NCBI RefSeq assembly: GCF_021462225.1
Contig: NC_061796.1
Coordinates: forward strand, 46,352,891-46,416,890
Length of the DNA: 64,000 nucleotides
Direction: 5' to 3'
Source of the DNA: Girardinichthys multiradiatus
Taxonomy: Eukaryota > Chordata > Actinopteri > Cyprinodontiformes > Goodeidae
Part shown: piece by piece, positions 35,901 through 45,613 of the stretch
How the letters are laid out: every line of letters starts with the position of its first letter
How positions within the stretch are numbered: the stretch's first letter is position 1
The notes under the pieces: generated by a model
Seen by the model: only the letters and a program-made list of their open reading frames with translations
What the model was told of the DNA's origin: nothing
Databases searched by the model: none
Position numbers and translations under genes: made by a program

Positions 35901-36008
35901 CTTTTTGTAACAAAGCTAGAAAACAGTTTTCCAACAGAGCTTCTTACCTTTTCTGGTTTTCTGGACAGAGTTTTCATAAATACAACCTGAAGTGAGTTCC
36001 ATAGCCAT
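26955..36008 (-). CDS. C-type lectin-like type II receptor, gene B
   Basis: Eight exons with conserved splice sites: 35948-36008, 35433-35492, 32817-32882, 29693-29788, 29136-29498, 28158-28312, 27939-28054, 26955-27102; 354 residues. The product is nearly the same as that of gene A. One clear difference is Val for Met just before the transmembrane helix (residue 68). The YENS and YENP tail motifs, transmembrane arginine, coiled-coil stalk and lectin-like domain without C2-C3 cysteines are all kept. No stop or frameshift is seen. The region 3' of the stop is shorter than in A, C and D because of the junction near 25704, so its polyadenylation site may differ. Ligand and cell type are unknown. 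Confidence 0.85.
29303..29414 (-). repeat. 42-bp in-frame tandem repeat in stalk exon, gene B
   Basis: Same two full units plus a partial unit as in gene A, encoding TEQLLVENKVLQNQ periods. Confidence 0.85.
30276..30546 (+). mobile_element. Tc1-like transposase fragment, unit B
   Basis: Duplicate of the fragment at 12185-12455, with the VKHGGGGMMIWACF block. Confidence 0.75.
30621..31890 (+). mobile_element. complete Tc1/mariner transposon, unit B
   Basis: 1270 bp with perfect 31-bp inverted ends beginning CAGGGGTTGGACAATG and flanking TA. It sits at the same site as in unit A, so it was copied by the segmental duplication and is not an independent insertion. Confidence 0.92.
30807..31793 (+). 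CDS. Tc1/mariner transposase (DD36E), unit B
   Basis: 328 codons, uninterrupted. Catalytic residues D152, D243 (in QDDNAPIH) and E280 are present, and the GGG block is VKHGGGS. It differs from copy A at roughly twenty residues by eye, including H for Q at 11 and C for R at 15. Like A and C it ends at a TGA that replaces an expected arginine codon, leaving MDAALAAKGG-type codons untranslated. Confidence 0.85.
   Translation: MGDIPEFKRGHIVGACLAGASVTKTASLCDVSRATVSRVMSAYHQEGRTTSNRINCGRKRKLSERDVRVLTRIVSKKHKTTAAQITAELNVHLNSPVSTRTVRWELHRINVHGRAAIAKPLVIHANAKRRIQSCKERKSWAVDNLKHVLFSDESTFTVFPTSGRVTVWRSPKEAYHPDCCMPRVKHGGGSVMVWAAISWHSLGPILVLDGRVTAKDYRTILEDHVHPMVQTLYPEGGAMYQDDNAPIHTARLVKDWFDEHESEVEHLPWPAQSPDLNIIEPLWGVLEERVRKRFPPPVSRSDLATILQEEWLKIPLTTVQDLYMSFPR
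32353..32524 (-). mobile_element. tRNA-derived SINE, unit B
   Basis: Duplicate of the SINE at 14262-14433, with A and B boxes intact. Confidence 0.7.
33678..34022 (-). mobile_element. solo-LTR-like element, unit B
   Basis: Duplicate of 15587-15931, with TGTCAT and ATGACA ends. Confidence 0.5.
34091..34316. repeat. AT-rich intronic repeat, unit B
   Basis: Duplicate of 16000-16225 with recurring AAATATTTAG words. Confidence 0.45.
35124..35280 (-). mobile_element. tRNA-derived SINE (second family), unit B
   Basis: Duplicate of 17036-17192, B box GGGTTCGATTCCC retained. Confidence 0.75.
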
Positions 36009-36148
36009 CGTTAAATGTTGGAAAACAGAAGCTGCTGCAGACACTTTTAAAGCAACGACTGAACAAAACATCATGTTTGTTCTTCAGGAAGAAGAAGCAG
36101 AAGGTTCCTCTTCCTCATCACGCACACATCACACACACACGTTTGACT
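36009..36148 (-). promoter_or_regulatory. candidate promoter and 5' leader of lectin gene B
   Basis: The same GAGGAAGAGGAACC purine element and TTTAAAAG box as upstream of gene A. One base differs in the adjacent CA-rich microsatellite (CGCACA here, CACACA in A). Confidence 0.3.
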
Positions 36149-36277
36149 TCTGCATGGTTCCTCTGTGGAAAACAGGAGCAAGAGAAGACCACACATTTTT
36201 TTATGCTTAAGTTTAAAATTGTTCATCAAAAAATGTGAATGAAATGATAAATAGGTTAAATTAAAAGCACAAAGTGT

Positions 36278-36740
36278 CATACCCAGCCAGTGACTGAGTT
36301 TTGGGTTTGTGTTTTTGTTTATTATACCTGGTCTGGATTTCTGTTCACCTTCAGTTCTGTGTCTTCCCTTGTTAACTGGTTTCCCTCCCTCTGTCTCCCA
36401 GTAGTGTCACCCACACCTGTTCTGTGTTTTCTTGATTACCTGGTCTTGTTGTTCATTGGTCCTCACTGCATTCCTGTTTGTATTTAAGTTCCTTAGTTGC
36501 CTTAGTTCCCGACTGGATCCATGTGTTGTTGACGTCATTGATATCCTTGTCGTTGATAGCCTGTGTTGCACCTTGTTATGCCTGGTTACTCCCAGTTCTG
36601 GTCTTGCTCTGTTTCTGGATACACCTGGTTTCCTGGTTAGTGTGGAAATATTAAAACTCTTATCTTCATTCATCGCGCTCCTGGCCTCTTCTCTGCACTT
36701 AGGTCCACAAACCCAGAATAGGACAAAAAGTGGTTTGCTG
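36278..36740 (+). repeat. LTR-like interspersed repeat, unit B
   Basis: Duplicate of 18190-18650. Confidence 0.45.
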
Positions 36741-36869
36741 GGTATCAATGTAATATTAATTTTTGGCTTTTAATTCATCTTAATCTCTTTTAACCAGGGT
36801 GGAATAATATAAAACATGCAACTAAAATGAAGAACTGGCTGCACAAATTTAAATCTGTTTTTTTTTCCT

Positions 36870-37123
36870 CTCTCTCACCACACATGAAACTGGAAGATAA
36901 AGGAACACCAGTTCCTTTGTCCACAGAGAAACCAGGTGTTATTTTATCATGCACTGAGAGGGTGCCAACCAAGAAAGAAGCTCCTGCTCAGAAATCAACT
37001 TCTAAACATTTGAATGATATTTGTCCTCATGGACAACCAAAATGCTTCCTGGAGAAATGTTTTACCATGAGTTGAAATAAAGATTGAGAAGCTTGGTCAC
37101 AATTACATAAAGCATGTTTGGAG
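36870..37123 (+). mobile_element. Tc1-like relic, first half, unit B
   Basis: Duplicate of 18780-19033; continues at 39250 after the hAT-like insertion. Confidence 0.65.
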
Positions 37124-39249
37124 TAAAGGGTAACACGGGAGTGGATTTTCTCTCCTGTCCCATCCCAATCCCAGGCTAGCATTAAAAAAAACCTGTCCCG
37201 TCCCACTCCTGGTAAATTGACTCCCACTCCTGTGCCACTCCCATTTTTGTTTTCTTCATTTAGTCTTTTGGTAATTTCTTTAAAGGAGCAGTTAAGTCCC
37301 TTTTTTTTAGCTGTAGTAAAGGCTAGTTAAAGTAAAAAGAATAATAATGAAGAAATAATAAAATATCAAACAAGGAAGCAGACCATGCCTTGAATAAACA
37401 AAATGTACATAGTTGTATTTTACTCATTTATGAAGTGATTGTTTCCTTTGAACAATGACATTACTTTTATGTTTCAAGTCGCTGAAACAAAAGAAAAATG
37501 CACCTAGTAAGAGAACTGTACTTGTTGAACAAAAGGACAAAAAGGCATTACCTTCACAATTAAGAAACTGTATCTCAATGGTTCACAGCCCTGGTCCTCC
37601 CTGCAAGTTTTTAGATGTTTGTCTGCTCCAGAACACCTGATTCAAATTCTGACATGACCTCCTATACAGGCATCAAGAATGGAGGGTCAAACTGGACAAA
37701 ATTAATACAATAAAATCATCTTTAAATAAATAAATGTTGTGAATGTCCCATAAGTGTAACATTAAATGTGCCATTAAATTAAAAAGGTACCATTTATTTA
37801 TTTAATACATCATTAAAAAACAATAAATGTACCATTATATCATGAAATGGACTATTATGCAATTAAATCTGCCAATGAATAATTAAGTATAATTTTAAAG
37901 ATGACATGACGTAATTAGTGGTACACTTAATATTTAATGATGTATTAAAATAAATTTTACATTTAATGGTACTTTCAATTTTTTCTATTTCACAACATAT
38001 TTATTTAATATCTTCCCTTGAAGAAAACTTTCTACGGAGCCCGAGATGGGGCATGGGGGAATTATTCCTTTTGCGTTCACTCACAATACTTTTTGCGTTA
38101 TCTCGCAATACTTTGTGGGAGACCCGTTTTTGAGATTTATTGAGTTTATCTTGAATTCTGCCTTAAATAAAAGGATCTTCATTCACACTTAAAGACAGTT
38201 ATTATCCACAAGCTGTCAAACTACTGAACTCTGGACAATAATGCTGCACGAAACCACATCTGTGACACTTTATTTGCTTATTACTGCTGCATGATGTGCT
38301 TTTTTTGCGCACCACCTTTGTTTTTATTGTGATTTGAACGGTTCTTCTTATCCTAAACATTTGTTCACATTGTTGACTGCGTGTTAACCTGCATATGATA
38401 AATAAACCATATCAGTACTGTTTGTGCGGTGAGCAGTTTGTCATCTGTGCTGCTGTTCCAAAATGCACCGCTTTCTCAAGGTGATTAACAACTTTTGCAA
38501 GCAAACGCAAAAGGATTGCGTGGGAACGCAAAAAGAAAATAATTCCCCCATGTCCCTCTGCTGTGGCAAAGGCTCTTAAATCTTTAGCGCACATGGAGCA
38601 GTTTTGTTGGTCAGATGAGACTTGACACTTGTTGGTACTTTTGGTTTGATAAATGAAGAGATGCAGGACTGATTTAATCCAGAATCTGTCTTACAAGTGT
38701 CCCTTAATCACTGGTGAACTTGATTACGACTAAACACGATTTACAAGCAGCAGACTGCGTGTTAAAACCGCTACATTCAACTCTCCTGAAGTTCGGTAAT
38801 ATTTGCGAGTTTCCTGTCAGCTCTATGAGTTTAATAGATAAGTCTTTACTTCTGACTTTACGTTGCAAATCCAATTTTACCACGTCCAGTTCTCCTCCTG
38901 CGTTTGCTCCTCCATCCTGAATGCAGGTGGAAAACATCGATCAGAAGCACTGTTGGCTTGTGGGTCGTGTAGTTCGTTTGACTCGCATTATAGTATTTGC
39001 TCAAAAAAAAAAAAAACTACACAATGGCGGCGTCGATCCAAGTTTTTCTTTCTTAAAGTTTATAACAAAGTCTCAGTTTTACATTTCCAAAGACAATTGA
39101 TCCTAGTTTGTTTTCACTCCTATTGGTTAGCTCCCGCTCCCGTCTGTTCCCGATCATTTTTTATCCTGTATCCTGTCCCAATCACGTGATCTTTACTGAT
39201 GCTGTCTCCCATCCCGCCCGTGGGATTCCTGAAAAAATGTCAGCCTCTA
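37124..39249. mobile_element. hAT-like element with 8-bp target duplication, unit B
   Basis: Duplicate of 19034-21158, flanked by GTTTGGAG at 37116-37123 and 39250-39257. Confidence 0.7.
38048..38557. mobile_element. MITE-like element nested in the hAT-like element, unit B
   Basis: Duplicate of 19957-20466, both inverted ends present. Confidence 0.6.
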
Positions 39250-39696
39250 GTTTGGAGGGGCCTAGGTGAAGCTTTCTTACGTGAGAACACCGGACCAACT
39301 GTCAAGCATGGTGGTGGTAGGCTCATGCTGTGGGGCTGTTTTACTGCCATTGGTATAATTATGAAGGAGGACTGAATTCTTCAGCCTCAACTCAAATCAC
39401 CAGCTGAATTATCCAAACTTGGACACCATGTGGTGATAAACGGGATGATGGTCCCAAACCCACATCCGAACCTGTTTTGGAATGGATGAAGCTCTGACCT
39501 CAAATCTGAAAAGGTACGAAACGTGCTAAAAGGCTGGGTCCACGACAACAAACGCACCAATTTAAAGGAACCACTTGATCCAAACACTTGCCAAATATCC
39601 TTTCAGACTTGTAAGTTTCCACATGGTTACAAAAAATGTGAAGTTCCTCTGGATCCTGCTAAGGAACGTTTAACCAAATATTAGTGGACTATACAT
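39250..39696 (+). mobile_element. Tc1-like relic, second half, unit B
   Basis: Duplicate of 21159-21605 with the VKHGGGRLMLWGCF block. Confidence 0.65.
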
Positions 39697-39786
39697 AAGT
39701 CTGTATGTATAGATTGAACCTGTTTGGATCAGAGAAAAATCTTCAATAACTTTAAACTTGCTCACACAAGTATTATATTTAAATCC

Positions 39787-40211
39787 AGGGGTCATCTGGT
39801 ACAGATGTCCGAGCCACCTCAGCTGACTCCTCTCGATGTGGAGGAGCAGCGGCTCTACTCCGAGCCCCTCCTGGATGGCCGAGATCCTCACCCTATCTCT
39901 AAGGGAGTGCCCGGCCATCCTACGGAGGAAGCTCATTTCAGCCGCTTGTATCCGGGATCTCGTTCTTTCGGTCATGACCCAAAGTTCATGGCCATAGGTG
40001 AGGGTAGGAACGTAGACCGACCGGTAAATCGAGAGCTTCGCTTTCAGCACAGTTCTCTCTTCACCACAACGGACCGGCACAGCGCCTCCATTACTGCGGC
40101 AGCCGCACCACTTCGTCTGTCGATCTGGCGCTCCATTCTCCCCTCACTCGTGAAAAAGACCCCGACATACTTAAACTCCTCCACTTGAGGCAGGAACTCC
40201 CCTCCATCCTG
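39787..40211 (-). mobile_element. LINE fragment, unit B
   Basis: Duplicate of 21696-22120, including its frameshift. Confidence 0.8.
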
Positions 40212-40216
40212 TCCAG

Positions 40217-40396
40217 GAGTGATGCTGGGTTTATAGTTGTGCCAAACTCTTTCCATTTCCTGATGATGGATTGAACAGAGTTCCATGAGATGTTTAAAGC
40301 TTGGGAAATCTTTGTAGAGCCTAATCCTGCCTTAAACGTCTCCACAACTTTATCCCTGACCTGTCTGGTATGTTCCTTGGACTTCATGATGCTGTT
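40217..40396 (-). mobile_element. N-terminal Tc1-like transposase fragment, unit B
   Basis: Duplicate of 22126-22305 beginning MKSKEHTRQV. Confidence 0.75.
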
Positions 40397-40425
40397 TGCT
40401 CCCCAATATTCTATTAAACTTACCT

Positions 40426-40886
40426 TTCAGCTTTTAACTCCATGTTCTCCCTCTGATTTTTCTCTTTCTAGAAACTACATCCGACGTGGCTCTATGTTTA
40501 GCTGTGACCCCTTCCTGGAACCAAGCTGCTGCTGCCAACCACTTAATGCTCACCTTTTACAGATGATCCACTTGACCCTGTCTTTCAGTGCTTAACCTTG
40601 TCTCTCTTAGACGTAGCTTCTGGCTGAGCTTCTACTGTGACTAACTCTATGTGCTCTCTTTCATCCTCTGGACTTGAAAACTGGCTCAGTTCATCTGCTT
40701 AGCTGCCTTTCTCTCCTAGATGAAACCTCTAAAGGAGCTATAACCATTAATGTTTCACTTTTCTTAGGAATAATTGGAATGTATGTACCCGACTTGAAAT
40801 CTGTATGATTCGATTGAATTGACTTTGTAAAGTGCCTTCAGACGACATGTGTTGTGAATTGGCGCTATAAAAACACTGAATTAACT
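40426..40886 (+). repeat. dispersed fish repeat, unit B second copy
   Basis: Duplicate of 22335-22795. Confidence 0.65.
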
Positions 40887-41274
40887 TGAATACTTCTATC
40901 ATCCCATACCCATGTTGGGACCACAGCCATGAGTACAACATGATAAGAACGTTTCTGGAATTTTCAAAATAAATCACATTAACCTACTTCCAGCACAGCC
41001 AGGAACAGGGAATAACAGCGGACTTCCCGTGACGTCACACCGCTTTTACAACAATCCGGTATTCATTCATGAATGGGGGAAATTAAGGAACAAGCGTGGC
41101 TTGACTTTTCTCTACAGAAGTAGACTGTGTTCCAGAGAGTTCCCAGCAGAGACCCTGTCTCTACGACGCAGAGTGGAGCAGTTTTTCCCGGTCTGAAGGA
41201 AGGACAACGGGACCGGATCACCGTAGTTACAGCAGTAACGTGCAGTTTTGCCGGTCGACAGAACAAGCTGCACC

Positions 41275-41584
41275 CCCCCAGCTACGGAGGTTAGCTGCTG
41301 CTGTTAACCCTTTGTTCAATGTGGATGCTTCCTTCAATTTTGTCCCCGGATAACTTTTCCTCAGCACGGTTCACGTAAGAGGTTCTGTGTTGGGCAGAGA
41401 GAAGTAGTTTAGAATGAAATAATCTAAACATTTTTTGTTTTATGATGTTTGGTTTTGTTTGTGTTGAAACTCAGCCATCTTAGTGCTAGCAGATTATCTG
41501 CTCAGCACATGTTCTCAGTTTGTGTTCTGTGTTAGTTATGTTTTTTTAAGTTAAGAAACTTTATTTAAAAGGTGATTTTTAAAC
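41275..41584. other. 310-bp segment present in unit B, absent from unit A
   Basis: Unit A joins CTGCACC directly to ACAGAAGATCG at 23184, while unit B carries 310 bp between those words. The extra sequence has no inverted ends, target duplication or open frame that I can see. It could be a deletion in A rather than an insertion in B. It does not begin with GT, so it is not a retained intron. Confidence 0.7.
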
Positions 41585-42315
41585 ACAGAAGATCGTCCAT
41601 AAGGCGCCGTCCATACTTCTGCATTTTAACCCTTTCATTAGTGGTATTTTAAAGGTGTGTGTTTGATTCTGATGATAAGCTATAAGCTTCTTTTGTTAGC
41701 TCCAACCGCTAACAGCTAACAACACGTGCTTGCCTGCTAAAGATCATTTACCCAGAAAGGTTGTTAGTTTTCAATCTAGAAAATAATATTTCCCTAAATG
41801 TTATTTTACTAAACTTGAAAACTAAGTAAACACCATTAAGCCCCATTTCTCCTGAAAGATTTGGTTCTTATTCAAAATATTTCCTTAAATATTATTTTAC
41901 TATTTCCTTAATAATATTTCTTTAAACAATATTTTAAAAAAATAAAGGCAGCTAATTAAACACGGTTGAGAATTGGTCATCCATAAGGTTGGTTTTACCT
42001 GAGAACTATACTATAATAACTAATTCTGGGAGAAAATAAGTGACACTAACCATGAGAGAAAAAGAGTTAATAAAACTAAGAGGGACAGAACTACTGGGAA
42101 CCTGAATACAAGAACCTAGCCAGAGAATAAACATAAATGCACATAACTGCTAACCACAGAACATATGAGAACGACCTGAATAAACAAACACAAAACCCAA
42201 AACGGCAGATCCTGACACGTTTGACCCTAAAATGTTTCTCCAGAAGGCATTTGGTCTGTTCATGTGAGCAGATGAACATTTTAGTTGTGCTTGAAGATCT
42301 CAGTTTTGTGGAAGG

Positions 42316-42741
42316 TATCACGTTCTGGGTTTGGATCAGACCAAAGTGCAGATAAGAGCTTGGCAGCCGCATGATGAGAGGAAGGCTTCTCTTTAATTAA
42401 AGGTCTCCAAAACGTAACATAATCCAGCATATACAAACATGAGTCGAGCCAAAAACTTACATGTGTACATAGTTCTGTAACGTAGCAAAACTGAGCATAA
42501 ACAGGGGTAGTGAACGAGGAATAATGATGGAGGAACCAGTGGGGAACAAAGAACACAGACCAACTAATATACAGGGAGAAAAGAAAGGCAGGTAATCACA
42601 AGAACTAAGAACAGGTGTGACAAGGAGACATGGAGGCATAAGGGACAGGTGGAACTAATTAACAATAAAGGAAACCATAGACCTAAGAACAGTTAACACA
42701 AAAACACAAACCAAGTCCAAGGATGTCATACCATGACAGAA
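42316..42741 (-). repeat. LTR-like interspersed repeat, inverted copy, unit B
   Basis: Duplicate of 23915-24340. Confidence 0.45.
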
Positions 42742-42930
42742 GGGCTTCTTCCTTCAACATCTCTACCCAGGTTTATGTTAACATTTTGTGAAGATGTTAC
42801 TAATGCATGTCTTTACGTCCTATTGAGGTTAAGAGGTCAGATGTTTAAGACTTGGAGACATAATGATGTAATAGAACAAAGATCTCAAACCTCTGTCAGA
42901 GCGAGCTTTGAACTAGATACAGCAGACTAA

Positions 42931-43123
42931 CATTGTGTCTGTGGAATGGCCTTACCACGCGTAAATTCAACCATCCTGAAAATTTGGAGACTACGATCAT
43001 TTTTGCCAGGAAACCAACCAGTTTAAATGAACTCCAGGAATTCTGTCAAGGAGAATGTTCTCTTATTCATCCATAATGATGCCAGAGGCTTGTTGGTGGC
43101 TGCACAAAGTCCAGATGCAACTT
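42931..43123 (+). mobile_element. C-terminal Tc1-like transposase relic, unit B
   Basis: Duplicate of 24530-24722. Confidence 0.5.
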
Positions 43124-43135
43124 AAGAGATTTTGG

Positions 43136-43366
43136 AGGGTTCAGTGGGATGTTGTGGGTTTGAGTCCAGCTTCTTCCTCTGCCATATTTTGCTGCCCTCT
43201 TGGGCAAGGCACCTAACCCCGAGTCTCCTATCGGTGTTTCAGTCTGTGAACATTGTCAGCGTTTCTGGGAGAATAAGACTTCAATGTGAAAGAGCTTTGA
43301 GTGCTCAGATGGACTATAAAGTGCCATATATTGTCAGTCTTTTTATTTTTATTTTATTTTATATTG
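43136..43366 (+). mobile_element. SINE-like repeat, unit B
   Basis: Duplicate of 24735-24965. Confidence 0.5.
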
Positions 43367-43777
43367 AAGACCCTCTTTGATCAAAGAAACTGCACAATAA
43401 ATTAAACTTGTGCACACAGTTATTCTGTCATTCCACACTGGAAAATAATAGTTTTAAATAAATCCTTAATAAAGTATTCTGATGATGATGATGATGATGA
43501 ATGGATGGAGACCTTTGTTTTAGAACAATTTTTATTCACAGTTAAAGATTTTGGTGAGTGGGATGATATTCTATTATTTGTTTGTTTCGTTAATGAAACA
43601 TAATTACATATAAATTTAACCTCACCAACAATCCCTTAGAATTTAATATAAATGGTCTTTAAACTGCTTCTTCCTTATTTTTATAAATAAGATATTAAAG
43701 TAATAATTACTAGTATTTAAGATTCTTAGATGAAAAAACAATATCATCACATTAAGTCATTTATTACTGTGATTTAC

Positions 43778-43887
43778 TTGCAGTTCTGTTCCGACCACAA
43801 GGAGTCGCTGTGGCATAAGAGGTATAGGTCAGGCTGTAGTTATCCATAGAAGGAGGGCTACTGGGTGTTGAGCTGTTGTACTGATGT
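43778..43887 (-). other. candidate unassigned coding exon, unit B
   Basis: Duplicate of 25377-25486. The open frame, acceptor and GTAAAT donor-like site are preserved, but the surrounding non-coding DNA is also nearly unchanged, so preservation is weak evidence. Confidence 0.2.
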
Positions 43888-44159
43888 CTGTTAGGTTAAA
43901 ACTTGGAGAATCCAAATAAAACGTTGAATTTAAGTGCATGAGTCAGCGAACTTCATGACAATGACAAACAGAAAGATGGTTGCTGAACATTTATATATAA
44001 AAAACAAGAACAACATAGTCATCAACAATGAGCTGTATTAGATTCAGTGACACTTCAAACATTGTTCAGCAATGACAGCATCCTTACTTTATTGTATAAC
44101 TGTTGAGTTTTGTTGCCAACATTTAAAATCCGATCATCCATCATGAACCATTTATCCCT

Positions 44160-44385
44160 GCAGGGTCAGGGCCAGTCCTCCACAGGACAACACAGAGACA
44201 CACAGGACAGACAACCATGCACACACACTCATACCTCAGGGCATCTTGGAGAGTCCAGTTTACCCATCATGAATGTTCTTGGACTATGGGAGGAAGTCAG
44301 AAAACCTGGAGAGAAGCAATACATGCTTGGTGAGAACATGATCCTGGGCCAGGATTCACACCAGGACCTTTTCACTGCCTGGGGA
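44160..44385 (-). mobile_element. decayed SINE (second family) at left end of unit C
   Basis: The minus-strand order matches the SINE at 17036-17192. Blocks seen on the plus strand are ACCATGCACACACACTCATA, CTTGGACTATGGGAGGAAG and GGGCCAGGATTCACACCAGG. The last is a damaged B-box region. This copy is not found in units A, B or D. Confidence 0.55.
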
Positions 44386-44689
44386 TCTGTTTATAATCTT
44401 TTTAAAAATCAAACTTTAAAGAACTTGTGAAATATTAGACCAGCTAATTATTTAATATGGTCATTACTATATGAATTATTTGTGTTTGTTTGTAAAGAGG
44501 CTTGATGTCACTTTTATTGTAATTTGGGTTTTTACCCGTGATGACATAATTTTTCCATTTAGTTAAAAATAGATATGATGATTATGTTGCTTCTGAACTA
44601 TTCCTTCTCACACCAGCACTGCCATTTGAAGATTTAGTCACTTGGTACCCCTCAAACATTATACACATTATATATTAATATAAGATTAT

Positions 44690-45613
44690 AATGAAAACAT
44701 CTGCTTTACTTGACAAGAACAGAGACACATATGTTATCTAGAGCTTGACTACTTTATTAGAGTTTCACCTGCATCAACAGTTTGTCATCCTGATGCCTGC
44801 AACATGTCCACCATATTCTGCTCCTGTCCAGCCTGAAACCACTGAACTGAGGAAGTCAATGACATTACTAGACTGACACAGAGAACCAGTTGAGGAAGAG
44901 GTGAATAATACCAAAGAACTAGTAACATTATTCAATAAACACAGAGGGAAGCAGAAGAAATGAATCAGAAAGAGAATATTTCAAAAGGTTCATTCTTTAT
45001 TCAAAATGACAGAGAGGAAGAGCTTTCTTTACAGAAGAAGAACAAAATTAAAATGACACAGTGGATTATTTGCTCGTTGCCAACAGGTGAACCAACAGTT
45101 TCTCTAACTTTAAATGTCTGCTGTTGATTTATTTTTATAGAAAAAGTTAAGAGAAAATATGATTTTTGCTTTGTGGAGGATCTTGTTTTTAATCTTATGA
45201 AAAGTCTGAAGATTAAAATAAGATTACAGAGATATAAACAGACAGACAAAAATAAAAGATATCTGCAAAAAACTGTAAAAAATCAACTTTACATTAGTTC
45301 TAAAAAAGTCACACAAGAAACTGAATAATACAAAAAGAACAAAATTAGAAAACAGTCAATGAGAAAAGAAACATTTCTGCACTTAGACCAAGAAGTGGAA
45401 ATAAAACTAGTGATAGGGCCCTCTGTCAGGGAAAGCTGTAAAGTTCTTCCTAAAGCTCTGCTTTCATGGAGAGGGAAGGAATATTAGAAATATGGAGAAA
45501 TCATAAAGTTTCCAACAGAAAGGAAATAAAATCATGCTTTTATAACTGTTCTTAATATTCAGACATTGATGATTCAAACATGTGCAACACAAAGAGAAGA
45601 GATACAGTGTTAA
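44690..45613 (-). other. probable 3' untranslated region of lectin gene C, shortened
   Basis: AATAAA hexamers on the minus strand near 44752 and 44997 match those of unit A. About 760 bp found in units A and B between the two copies of a 95-bp repeat is missing here. The fused copy has the first copy's GTCAATGAG and the second copy's CTAGTGATAGGG. Confidence 0.45.

Larger units (their letters stand above)
25704..44106. repeat. segmental duplication unit B
   Basis: Collinear with about 7610-25703, offset by 18.09 kb up to 41274 and 18.40 kb after a 310-bp length difference. By eye, most stretches differ by well under 1%, with more differences around 29870-31890. The left edge is a fused junction at the 7-bp word CTGTTGA (25698-25704 area). 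The unit contains lectin gene B and a full set of the transposons of unit A. Confidence 0.85.
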
